Positions 26,962 to 35,133 of a stretch of 64,000 nucleotides of DNA are shown in pieces. The position numbers were made by a program, and so were the translations under genes. The notes under the pieces were generated by a model. The model was not told the DNA's origin and did no database searches. It was given only the letters and a program-made list of their open reading frames with translations. The DNA lies in the NCBI RefSeq assembly GCF_019797825.1, contig NZ_CP081855.1, positions 1,922,001-1,986,000 on the forward strand, in the 5' to 3' direction. The stretch comes from Limosilactobacillus panis. GTDB taxonomy: Bacteria; Bacillota; Bacilli; Lactobacillales; Lactobacillaceae. The first letter of the stretch is position 1, and every line of letters begins with the position of its first letter.

Positions 26962-26989
26962 TTTGTTTCTCCTAAATTACTTTCCATAA
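25328..26989 (+). CDS. IS1182-family transposase (copy 1)
   Basis: About 553 residues if started at the TTG at 25328, ten bases after AAAGGA; an ATG at 25292 lacks a site. Features: N-terminal DUF772-like region (PREYDPRMLLKLVLLAYSYG), SFIDGTKILANANK (first Asp), a coiled-coil insert (about 180-240), KTDHDATFMRLKEDP, VADAGYGSERNY (second Asp) and the C-terminal YDVETVFGNLKAYLGFKRF (Glu). The element contains no in-frame stop: the frame runs through the right inverted repeat and ends in host DNA at 26989. Copy 2 therefore has a different tail. Confidence 0.9.
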   Translation: MEPDYNMNQLSLNIPTAYEPELNHPARYINRLVESLALRRPNIMGRPREYDPRMLLKLVLLAYSYGIIFSRKIERFARENIVAMWLTQEQRPTYRTIARFIVSQELEDMIQSSFKEFHDYLKAQGMIDEASFIDGTKILANANKFSFVWKKRTIKYRELNVEKAQKLIREIKQAEVKIDVDEDSFDIDQLDTIIALLEQRIEELNQRVAETAKVSPNPAKQERRHAKKYLHALDHCRQKHLEYQAQSQIAGQRNSYSKTDHDATFMRLKEDPMRNGQTKPAYNLQIMTSSQYVLGYELMQNPTDTRTLIPFLSHLAQNEVLGREIVADAGYGSERNYKYIEDELPDYTTLIPYSTMIKENSRKWRSDDRKVMNWEYHEADDFYVNPQGVRFNFKRYAYRNDKYKFRRDFKVYQAEKYDENHQIISQALTPHGNTKYLMVNPQWEYFKSKARESLSNSNTYSRRKYDVETVFGNLKAYLGFKRFTVRGLKKAKRQIGIALMALNMKKMAGRPLIFSKYSDNQKAPFRIFVKFRMELLIQRLFVTTPLFLLNYFP

Positions 26990-27966
26990 ACCTCAAACTG
27001 GGGACGCTTGCCGTTGACAATCGCTACCACATCGTCCAGGCCCATGGCCACCATGTTCTTCATTGCCGTGTCGGTGTAGAAGGCGCTGTGGGGGGAAATC
27101 AGGACGTTCGGCATGGCACGCAGGGCCTTGTAGTCCTCTGGAATCTCATCCGCCGTTGCCTGTTTTTCAAAGAACTGCCCCTCGTCCGCCAGGGTATCTA
27201 GGGCGGCCCCGGCAATTTCCTTCGCCTGCAGTGCCGCAATCAGGTCGTTGGCGTTAACGATGCCACCCCGGGCCATGTTGATCAGGTAGGCAGTTGACTT
27301 CATCTTCTTAAAGGTGGCGGCGTTGAAGAGGTTCGTCGTACTGTCATTCAACGGGGTGTGGACCGTGACAATGTCGGCCGTCTTTAGGAGGGTATCCTGG
27401 TCCGTGTACTCTAAGTAAGGACTTAGCTCAACCCGGTGAATCGGGTCGGTTGCAATTACCTTGGCCCCTAGTGCAGAGTACAGTTGGGCAGTGGCCCCAC
27501 CGATGTGACCGGCACCGATAATGCCCACCGTCAGGTTATAAATCTCCGTACTCTCCAGACCGGCCCAGCGGAAGTCAAGCTTGTCCATCCGCTGGTCGTA
27601 GTAACCGAGTTTTCTGACAAGGCGGAGGGCCTGGGTTAGGCCCATTTCAGCAATTGCCCGTGGCGAATAGGCAGGGACGTTAGTGACAATCAAGTCATAC
27701 TTCTTCGCCAGGTCAAAGTCAATCATGTCATAGCCGACCATCCGCGCCGTCAGTTGCTTAATCCCGTATTCGTGAAGGGCCTGGTAAACCTCTGGCTCCA
27801 AGGGCTGGGTTTGCTGAAAATCGATTCCATCGAAGCCCTTGGCCCACTTTACGGTGTCCTTGTTGAGGCGCTCGTCAACGCACTTAACTTCGACCCCGTT
27901 TTCCTCTGACCACTGCTTAATATACTTCTTCTCCGGTTCCAATACCGCATACATTAAAATTTTCAT
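26977..27966 (-). CDS. ldhD: D-lactate dehydrogenase (D-2-hydroxyacid dehydrogenase)
   Basis: A 329-residue NAD-dependent enzyme reducing pyruvate to D-lactate. The catalytic domain contains LTARMVGYDMIDFDLAKKY, the Rossmann motif is VGIIGAGHIGGATAQLY (about 148-164), and catalytic residues fall in NMARGGIV (Arg), the Glu-containing GAALDTLADEG and SPHSAFYT (His, about 296). The second ATG (27966) is six bases from GGAGG and is preferred. IS1182 ends 16 bases downstream of the stop, so its native terminator may be lost. It follows the aminotransferase gene by 11 bases. Confidence 0.92.
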   Translation of the reverse strand: MKILMYAVLEPEKKYIKQWSEENGVEVKCVDERLNKDTVKWAKGFDGIDFQQTQPLEPEVYQALHEYGIKQLTARMVGYDMIDFDLAKKYDLIVTNVPAYSPRAIAEMGLTQALRLVRKLGYYDQRMDKLDFRWAGLESTEIYNLTVGIIGAGHIGGATAQLYSALGAKVIATDPIHRVELSPYLEYTDQDTLLKTADIVTVHTPLNDSTTNLFNAATFKKMKSTAYLINMARGGIVNANDLIAALQAKEIAGAALDTLADEGQFFEKQATADEIPEDYKALRAMPNVLISPHSAFYTDTAMKNMVAMGLDDVVAIVNGKRPQFEVYGK

Positions 27967-27977
27967 CATGTACCTCC

Positions 27978-29129
27978 TTACCAGGTCAACTTCTGCATCT
28001 TCGCAACGGCTTCCTTTAAAACCGTTAACGGTTGGGTTGCGGCAATCCGAACAAAGCCCTCACCCGACTTACCAAATGCCAAGCCGGGTACAACCAGGAT
28101 CCCCGCCTTCTTTAGCAGCTGGTCGGCAAAGTCAACGGAGTTTAGCCCTGTTGCCCGAATATCAGCGAAGACGTAGATACTTCCCTCAACGGGACTAACG
28201 TCTAACCAATCAATCTTGGGTAGCTCAGTCTGCAAGTATGTTAGCCGTTTTTGAAAGGCTTCAACAATTGGGGCGACCAGTTCGTCGTGATGCTGAAGAC
28301 CGTATAAGGCCCCTTCTTGTGACATCGTTGGGGCCGTAAAGGTCACTGCGTCATTGACATCGTTGGCCGTTGTCACTAACCAGTTCGGTCCAATCAGGTA
28401 GCCAATCCGCCAACCGGTCATGGCAAAGCTCTTTGACATCCCACTAATCGTTACCGTGTTATCAGGCGCGAACTTAGCTAGTGGCGTGAACGTCTTGCCC
28501 GGCATTACGTAGTCGGAATAGATTTCGTCACTGAAAATCAGCAGGTCGTTCTTGATTGCCAGGTCGGCAAGTGCCTGCTCCTCAGCCGCTGTCATCACAT
28601 TACCGGTCGGGTTGTTCGGCGTGTTGATAATGATGGCCTTTGTCTTAGGCGTAATCTTCTTGGCGATTTCCGCAGCTTCAATCTTGTAGCCGTCGGCCGC
28701 TTTACCATCGACCGTTACCGGAGTCCCATTGGCCAGCTTAACCTGGTCAATGTAAGGAGAAAAGCTCGGCTGGGGAATGATAACTTCATCACCGGGATCC
28801 AGCAGGGCTTCGAGAGCAATAAACAGGGCGTGTTCGGCCCCGACCGTCACCAGAACCTGGTCTAAATTAAACTTTAGTTGGTACTTATCTTGGTAGAAAT
28901 CACAGATTGCCTGACGGAGTTCAGAAAGGCCCTCAGCGGCGGTATAGTGCGTCATCCCCGCCTTGGTCTTTTCAAAGGCCGCCTCAATAATTGGTTGGGG
29001 GGTAGTAAAATTCGGGTCGCCGACAGATAAGTCAATGACGTTATCCATCTTAGCAGCCATTGCGCAAACGTTCGCCAAGATATTTGTACTAGGCTTTTGG
29101 TATGCTTTGCTTAAAATCGAACTATCCAT
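27978..29129 (-). CDS. Class I/II PLP-dependent aminotransferase
   Basis: A 383-residue fold-type I aminotransferase. Residues seen are the substrate-region NTPNNPTGNVMT (about 165), the cofactor-binding SDEIYSDYV (about 195) and the Schiff-base lysine in TISGMSKSFAMTGWRIGY (about 225). It resembles aspartate or aromatic/N-acetyl-diaminopimelate (PatA-type) aminotransferases; the amino donor is not determined. ATG at 29129 follows ACGGAGGA. It precedes ldhD with 11 bases between them, so they are likely one operon that could make a 2-hydroxyacid from an amino acid via a 2-oxoacid. Confidence 0.88.
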   Translation of the reverse strand: MDSSILSKAYQKPSTNILANVCAMAAKMDNVIDLSVGDPNFTTPQPIIEAAFEKTKAGMTHYTAAEGLSELRQAICDFYQDKYQLKFNLDQVLVTVGAEHALFIALEALLDPGDEVIIPQPSFSPYIDQVKLANGTPVTVDGKAADGYKIEAAEIAKKITPKTKAIIINTPNNPTGNVMTAAEEQALADLAIKNDLLIFSDEIYSDYVMPGKTFTPLAKFAPDNTVTISGMSKSFAMTGWRIGYLIGPNWLVTTANDVNDAVTFTAPTMSQEGALYGLQHHDELVAPIVEAFQKRLTYLQTELPKIDWLDVSPVEGSIYVFADIRATGLNSVDFADQLLKKAGILVVPGLAFGKSGEGFVRIAATQPLTVLKEAVAKMQKLTW

Positions 29130-29302
29130 TATTTTTCCTCCGTTCATCATGTGATTCGTGTAACTTTGCATTAAGTATAGTCGTTTTTTATTTTTAAATC
29201 CACATATTTATGCATTATAACCGCATAAGTATTCAAAAATACCGAATTCTTATACGCGTTGCAATATGGTAAAATGCCAATAGCTGAAGGGAGGAACCTT
29301 TG

Positions 29303-29978
29303 ATGGCCCGTATTTTTATGGTTTGAAGACAACCCCGCGATGATCAAGACTGTCCAAGAAGAACTTAGGAAGTGGCAGTACGACGTCCAAACCGTCACCG
29401 ACTGGGGAAACGTCGCTGGCGAGGTCACGGCAGCCCACCCGGCCCTGGTTCTTTTTGATATCACCCTGCCCACCTTCGACGGCTTTTACTGGATGCAGGA
29501 GGTCCGTAAACATACCCGGATTCCCATTATCGTTATTTCCGCTGCGGACATTGACAGTAATGTCATGCACGCCATTGCCGCGGGCGCAGACGACTACATT
29601 ATGAAGCCCTTCTCAATGACCGTCCTGCTTGCCAAGATCCAGGCCCTGTTGCGGCGGACTCAGCAGAGCAGTGACCAAATGGTCTGGGCAAATAACCACT
29701 TCAACGCCCTTACCAACCAGCTTAACAACGACCAGGGGCAGGCCCAGTTAACCCCCACGGAAGGTGCCCTTCTCCAGGTACTCATCCACCACCGCAAACA
29801 GACCGTTACCAAGGACCAGCTTCTGGAATGGCTTTGGCAAGGCGGTAAGTACCTTAACGATAATACGTTAAACGTCAATATCAGCCGCCTACGGAGTAAA
29901 TTGGCGCCCCTCGGCCTCGACCAGGCCCTCCGGACAGAGCGAGGAGTTGGCTATCGGCTGGTGATCAGTAATGAATAA
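29303..29978 (+). pseudogene. OmpR-family response regulator (Bce type), frameshifted near the start
   Basis: ATG at 29303 with GGGAGGAACC upstream begins MARIFMV and then meets TGA at 29324. Removing one T from the TTT before it gives VEDNPAMIKTVQEEL, the normal start including the acidic pocket. After the shift the rest is intact: phosphoacceptor Asp in LVLFDITLPTFDGF, conserved Lys in MKPFSM, and the winged-helix domain (LTPTEGALLQVL to ERGVGYRLV). A product re-initiating at 29340 would lack the first beta strand and acidic residues. It overlaps the kinase gene by eight bases. Confidence 0.87.
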
Positions 29979-30933
29979 AAAAAGCTTTGCCCGCCTGTGG
30001 CTCCACTCCCAACTCCCCCTCTTGTGGGCGTACCTATTGTTAACTGCTCTCTTGGCCCTCCTGTGTTACCTGTACCAACTGCCTACCATTATCATTGGCG
30101 ACTTCATCCGGTTTAGCCTTCCGGTCCTGATCATCTGGTTGATTATCGCCGTGATACGGGCCCATCACCGGCAGCAACGCGTCGGCAGACAGGAACTAGT
30201 CTCACCAGCTAATCCGCTAGAACAAGCCCTCGTGCGTGCCCTAACTAATGAACAGGAACACCACCGTAAGCTCGTTCAACACCTCCGGCACAAGCAACAG
30301 GAACAATTGGACCAACTGGACCTCTTCTCCCATGAGATTAAGAATTCCCTGGCTCTGTTGCAGGCGGCAGCCGAAAGTCAGCCAGCCGTTTCAAGTACCC
30401 AGGTCAAGACGAATGTCCACCAGGCTGATTATTACCTTAACCTCCTCAGCGGTGAGCGGCTGGCAATGGATAAGTCGGACCTCGACCTTAAATGGTTAAA
30501 TCTTAGTAAGACGGTCAACGAAGTGATTCGGCAAAACGGGCAGCTGTTTATCGCCAAGCAGCTCATTCCTAAGATCAGTATCTCCCCAGTCCAAGTCATG
30601 ACCGACCAGAAGTGGCTCCACTTTTGTATCAATCAGCTACTGACCAACGCCATTAAGTATGCAACCCCGGCAACCACCATCAAAATCACCTGGCAAGACG
30701 GCACCCTCGTAATCACGAACACTGGCCCCGCCATCCCCAGTGCAGACCTACCACGGATCTTTGACAACGGCTTTACTGGTCATAACGGCCACCATATGGC
30801 CAGATCCACCGGGATGGGGCTCTACTTTGTTAAACAGGTGACGGAACGATTAAACCTCCAGGTACGGGTATTTTCACCGGGACCCTATCAGACTGTCGCC
30901 CAGCTTACCTTTCCCCATAAACTAGTCCATTAG
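29971..30933 (+). CDS. Bce-type (intramembrane-sensing) sensor histidine kinase
   Basis: A 320-residue kinase with two N-terminal membrane helices (about 12-35 and 45-63) separated by a very short loop, typical of kinases that sense through an ABC transporter. The H-box is FSHEIKNSLALLQ (His about 115), the N-box NQLLTNAIKYA (about 220), and the G-box GMGLYFVKQVTERL (about 285). It is the only uninterrupted gene of the four-gene module. The signal is probably a cell-wall-active peptide sensed via the permease, an inference from the family. Confidence 0.88.
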   Translation: MNKKSFARLWLHSQLPLLWAYLLLTALLALLCYLYQLPTIIIGDFIRFSLPVLIIWLIIAVIRAHHRQQRVGRQELVSPANPLEQALVRALTNEQEHHRKLVQHLRHKQQEQLDQLDLFSHEIKNSLALLQAAAESQPAVSSTQVKTNVHQADYYLNLLSGERLAMDKSDLDLKWLNLSKTVNEVIRQNGQLFIAKQLIPKISISPVQVMTDQKWLHFCINQLLTNAIKYATPATTIKITWQDGTLVITNTGPAIPSADLPRIFDNGFTGHNGHHMARSTGMGLYFVKQVTERLNLQVRVFSPGPYQTVAQLTFPHKLVH

Positions 30934-30941
30934 AATCAATT

Positions 30942-31006
30942 CTTACAAAACTGTAAGGTTCTGCACACTCCTGTAAGTAGGAAGCTGGGCAGGACCTTTT
31001 TATAAT
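30942..31006 (+). promoter_or_regulatory. Bce-type response regulator sites and ABC operon promoter
   Basis: A 16-bp palindrome CTTACAAAACTGTAAG (30942-30957) is followed by a half-site TGTAAG at 30972-30977, spaced 20 bases from the previous TGTAAG. The -10 TATAAT lies at 31001-31006, placing the half-site directly against the -35 position, where no good -35 hexamer is seen. This is the geometry expected for activation by an OmpR-type regulator. Confidence 0.7.
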
Positions 31007-31047
31007 TAAAGTATCAAGAATTCAAATACAGGAAAGGGATGTTTAAC

Positions 31048-31792
31048 ATGGTCCTCTTAAAACTTGACCACGTCCAAAAAATTTTTGAAGCTAATTCCAG
31101 TCACCCGGTAGCGGCCTTAAAAGACGTCAGCTTTACCGTTCAAGATGGAGAATTCGTTGCCATCATGGGCGAATCTGGCGCCGGAAAAAGTACCCTACTG
31201 AACATTATTGCCACTCTAGATAAGGCTACCAACGGAAGTGCGGCACTTAACGGCCAGGATCTTAGTGCCCTGAGTAAGGACGAAGCCGCCCGCTATCGGC
31301 GCCAGCACCTCGGTTTCGTCTTCCAGCACTTTAACCTGTTGGACAGCCTGAGCAATCGCGATAACGTCTACCTCCCCCTGGTTTTAGCTAAGGTGGCGCC
31401 GGATGAAATGGACCGGCGGATCAAGCCACTGGTTAGTCGCCTGCGGATTGAGAAAATCATTGACCGCTACCCCAGCGAAGTCTCTGGGGGCCAACAGCAA
31501 CGGATTGCTATCGCCCGGGCATTGATCACCCCTCCTCGCTGATGAACCAACTGGGGCCTTGGATTCAAACACCAGCCAGGAAATTTTGGACCTTTTTGAT
31601 GACGTTAACGCCAACGGCCAAACCATTATCATGGTTACCCATAGTGACGCTGCAGCTAGTCACGCCAAGCGGACCCTCTTCATTAAGGATGGCCGCATTT
31701 TCCACGAACTCTTTCGTGGCGACCTGTCGATGAAAGACTACCAAGCACAAATCAGTAACACAATGATGACCCTCACGAATGGTGGTGAGTGA
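31048..31792 (+). pseudogene. Bce-type ABC transporter ATPase, broken at Walker B
   Basis: The first part (to 31542) is a normal BceA-like ATPase: Walker A GESGAGKSTLLN, Q-loop FVFQHFNLLDSL and signature VSGGQQQRIAIARAL. After ALIT the frame stops. The other frame resumes LADEPTGALDSNTS and continues through the H-loop MVTHSD to the end at 31792. Family spacing (five residues between T and LADEP) against four bases here implies about 11 deleted bases, removing the hydrophobic half of Walker B. This cannot be a one-base sequencing slip. ATG at 31048 is better spaced than 31039. Confidence 0.88.
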
Positions 31793-31794
31793 TA

Positions 31795-33717
31795 ATGCTG
31801 TTTATTCGTTTAATTAACTCTAGTTTTAAACGCAACCTGCGGACATACGGTCCCTACCTGTTGGCAACCTGCATGCTAGTCGCCATTAACTATATTTTCG
31901 CCGCAATCGCTGCTAACCATAGTTTAAAAGAGCTCAGCACGGGAAATGTAACCACCGCCATGATGAAGCCCGGGGCTGTCTTTATCCTGATGGTAACGGC
32001 TGCTTTTCTCCTTTACGTCAACCACTTTTTGTGGCAGCAACGGAGCCACGAGATTGGTCTGTACAGTATGCTGGGGATGACCAGCAAGAACCTCGGCCTG
32101 CTTACTATTTTGGAAAAGGCCTACTTACTGGCGTTCAGCCTCGTCTTTGGCTTGATTGGTGGAGTTATCTTTGAAAAGCTAGCCTTCCTCAGCCTGGGAC
32201 GACTCTTGCAAGTTCATCACCTCCGGCAGTCATGGATCAGTAGCGGGGCCCTTGGGCAAACCATCATGATCTTTGCGGCTTTCTTTATCGTTTTAATGCT
32301 TGTTGACCTCCTGAAGATTCGTCGTCTCAAGCCAACAGACCTGTGGAGCAGCGCAACTACTGTCCATAAGCACCACGGACCGTTGTTCACGATTGCGGGG
32401 CTTATCGGTCTAGTTACTCTGGCTGGGGCCTACTACATCACCCTCACTACCAAACCGAAGATCACTGCCATCAACCACTTCTTTCTTGCGGTAGTCCTGG
32501 TCGTTATTGGGACCTACCTCATTTTTATTGCGGGAAGCGTAATCCTTTTGAATTGGCTGAAGAAACGGCGCAATTTCTACTACCAGCCCCGCCACTTTAT
32601 CGCCATCTCGGGGATGCGGCAACGGATGGAACAAAACGGGGCGGATCTTGCCACCATCTGCCTGCTGTGTAGTTCTGTCTTAGTCATCCTCTTTACTGCT
32701 GTGACGCTTTATAGTGGTATCAGCAGTACCGCCCGCTCGTACACCTCCAAAGACATTACCATCGTCAATAACCAGCCACTTACGAAGCAGCAAGGACAAG
32801 TCCTTAAAGATACGGCCCGCCAGCACCACGCGACTGTAACGGACCTCACCCACTACGAAGCAACGGCCACCCAGGTAGGTTACTGGCGTGGGCACTCCTT
32901 CATTAACCAGGGGCCCATCGATAACATGACAACGGCCACGTCAAACTCCATGATCTTCGTCACCGCCAAAACCTACCAGCGGCTCACTCACCGCCATACG
33001 ATTCTCAAGGGCAACCAGGCCCTGATGTATGCACCAGGTAAATAGCACACTGGAAAATTGGGGGTCAGTGGAAAAGGGTACCGGGTAACGGCATTGAAGA
33101 AGCTCAATTTCGCCTTTAATCCTGACCACGCCATTTTCTCGCCAATTTTCATGGTCATGAATAAGCTCCCTAGGGGGATGCCGGCAATGACCGTTACCAC
33201 CCTGAACTACCACTTGAAGGGCAACGCCAAGAAACGGATTGCCTTTGAAACCGACCTCCAGCAAAAGCTCCACTTATCGAGCCTCCAGTTTTCGGGATAC
33301 GCCACCATCTTCTCACTCCTCAACGGCCTTTATGGCGGTCTTGTCTTTATCGGAATCCTAATCAGTATCGCCCTGGGGATCACCACCACAATTGTTATCT
33401 ACTTAAAGCAGATTTCCGAAGGGTACGCAGACAAGCAGCGCTTTACTACGATGCAGGAAGTCGGTTTGAGTGAACACGAAACCACCAAGAGCATTCACAG
33501 TCAGGTCCTGATGGTATTCATGTTGCCAATCATCGGGGCCATTATCAACCTTGGCTTCGCCTTTCCCGCCATCAAGCAGATTATGACCCAATTAAACTTC
33601 TACAACCTCACATTAATGGTCGCCATCGCGGTAATCATTACGGTTGCCCTCTTACTCCTCTACTTAGTAATATACGGATTAACTACCCGTACGTATCATC
33701 AAATTATTGATAAGTAA
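31795..33717 (+). pseudogene. Bce-type ABC transporter permease, interrupted by an in-frame amber codon
   Basis: The gene reads in one frame across 31795-33717 except for TAG at 33043-33045, between YAPGK and HTGKLGV. A single change (for example CAG to TAG) would explain it. The N-terminal part carries an FtsX-like domain (LLYVNHFLWQQRSHEIGLYSMLGM) and about eight membrane helices plus the large extracellular domain; the C-terminal part carries the last FtsX domain (GGLVFIGILISIALGITTTIV). Family members detoxify and sense antimicrobial peptides. The final TAA lies within the end repeat of the adjoining IS3 element. Confidence 0.88.
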
Positions 33718-34384
33718 CACAAAAGGCCCAATATGCTGATCCGCGATCCGTATGGATCAGCGGATGGGCGTTTGGTTCCACTTTGAAGGCCCGTTCAAAT
33801 ACTTCAATTGCCGACACCGCGGTTTCTGTAGGTGAGATATTGTAGCTTAAAGCGTAACGTCCATACAGGTCTAAAACGACATGCACACGAGCTTTCTTTA
33901 CCTGGTTTATCCCGTATAAGACCTCTGTAGTATCGGTTACCCAAACTTCGTTTTTACTCTGACGATCAAATTGTCCATTGAGTAGATTATCATTGATGTA
34001 TTCTTCATGACGTTTAACACGATTGTGTTTCTTCTTTCGGACATTTGCTTTGATTCCATGGTTTCTCATACAATTGGTTACTCGTTTTAGCCCTGCCTTG
34101 AAACTTAGCTTATTTTCATAGTCTAGCTGTGTTGTCATCGCTAAGTAGCCCAGTGTCCACTTATGCTTTTCCTCTAGTTCTAGAATCGCCTCCAGTAGCT
34201 CTGATTGTTCAATTTTATAGTTACTTGGCTTTCTATGAAGCCACTTGTAATAAGCATCTCTAGTTATGCCAGCGATCTGACACAAGACACTAATTGGCCA
34301 GCCATGTTCTTGATTCAGTTCTTTGATGGCTTGTTGTTTGAGGAACCGTTCACCTCCCGATTGCGTATTTCCATTACTTTTTTT
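33704..34384 (-). pseudogene. IS3-family transposase OrfB, C-terminally deleted
   Basis: The frame is entered by -1 slippage at a run of seven A (minus strand, 34378-34384), giving KSNGNTQSGGERFLKQQAIK and then ISVLCQIAGITRDAYYKW. The rve core shows NEVWVTDTTEV (first Asp) and PLIHTDRGSAY (second Asp). The region with the third acidic residue is absent and the frame ends in host DNA at 33704. The enzyme should be inactive. Confidence 0.85.
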
Positions 34385-35123
34385 GCGTAGGCATCTTCCA
34401 TTTCTTTACGAAGAAGTTGGGCCTTTAATAAGCGATTTTCAGCTTTTAGTCGATCAACTTCTGTCCAGGCTTCCTTCGGCTTGGCTTTACCCCGCCGATC
34501 ACGAAGTGATTGCGGGTCATTACCACTTTTACGATATTTTTGATACCAACCATAGACTTGTTGGTAACTAACATGGTACTTATCTACTGCCCAGTTGTAG
34601 TTAATATCATGCTTAATCAGTTCCTCAATTATCGATAATCGTTCTTCAAAAGTAGTTTTCCGTCCTGGCATAATTGAATCTCGCTTTCTTGGCGTATAAG
34701 CCGTTAGTTTTGATTCATTATACTGGATAATCCAATTTGATAGTTGTGTTTCTGACTTTAATCCATTTTTAATTGCGAATACTTTAAGGGAATCTGTTGA
34801 TTCCTGGTATCGTCGGACTAAATCCAGTTTGAAGTCCTTTGAGTAGCTACAATTGTGATGACTGGATTGTAATCCGTCAATTCCTTGGTACTTATAAAGC
34901 AGTCGCCAACGCGAAATAGTACCTTTACCAATTGAGTGTTTCCTAGTAACTTCTTTCGCACTAGAATGACTTAATTCGTTTAATATCGCCAGTTTCTCTT
35001 CTGCACTAAATTTCGCTTTCCTAGTCATAGAAAAAGCCCTCCAAGTATAAGATGAATTTTCTATTTCATCTGTATACTTAGAGGGCATTATAGCCAAATT
35101 CCCAGTCCTTTTGTGTTACTTAT
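33710..35123 (-). mobile_element. IS3-family (IS150-group) element with internal deletion
   Basis: About 1.41 kb bounded by 17-bp inverted repeats ATAAGTAACACAAAAGG (33710-33726 and 35107-35123). It holds orfA and the first two thirds of orfB on the minus strand. The orfB frame passes from HTDRGSAY straight into the terminal repeat, so about 90 codons with the catalytic Glu are missing. No target duplication is evident. Confidence 0.8.
34315..35028 (-). CDS. IS3-family OrfA (helix-turn-helix protein)
   Basis: A 237-residue protein with two helix-turn-helix repeats (about residues 5-50, FSAEEKLAILNELS; and 105-150, TTFEERLSIIEELI) and a C-terminal leucine-zipper-like coil (VDRLKAENRLLKAQLLRKEMED, read as two overlapping heptad runs). 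It would bind the element ends. ATG at 35028 follows TGGAGGG. Near its end the seven-A slippery run lets ribosomes shift into OrfB. Confidence 0.85.
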   Translation of the reverse strand: MTRKAKFSAEEKLAILNELSHSSAKEVTRKHSIGKGTISRWRLLYKYQGIDGLQSSHHNCSYSKDFKLDLVRRYQESTDSLKVFAIKNGLKSETQLSNWIIQYNESKLTAYTPRKRDSIMPGRKTTFEERLSIIEELIKHDINYNWAVDKYHVSYQQVYGWYQKYRKSGNDPQSLRDRRGKAKPKEAWTEVDRLKAENRLLKAQLLRKEMEDAYAKKVMEIRNREVNGSSNNKPSKN

Positions 35124-35133
35124 TTCAAGTTAA

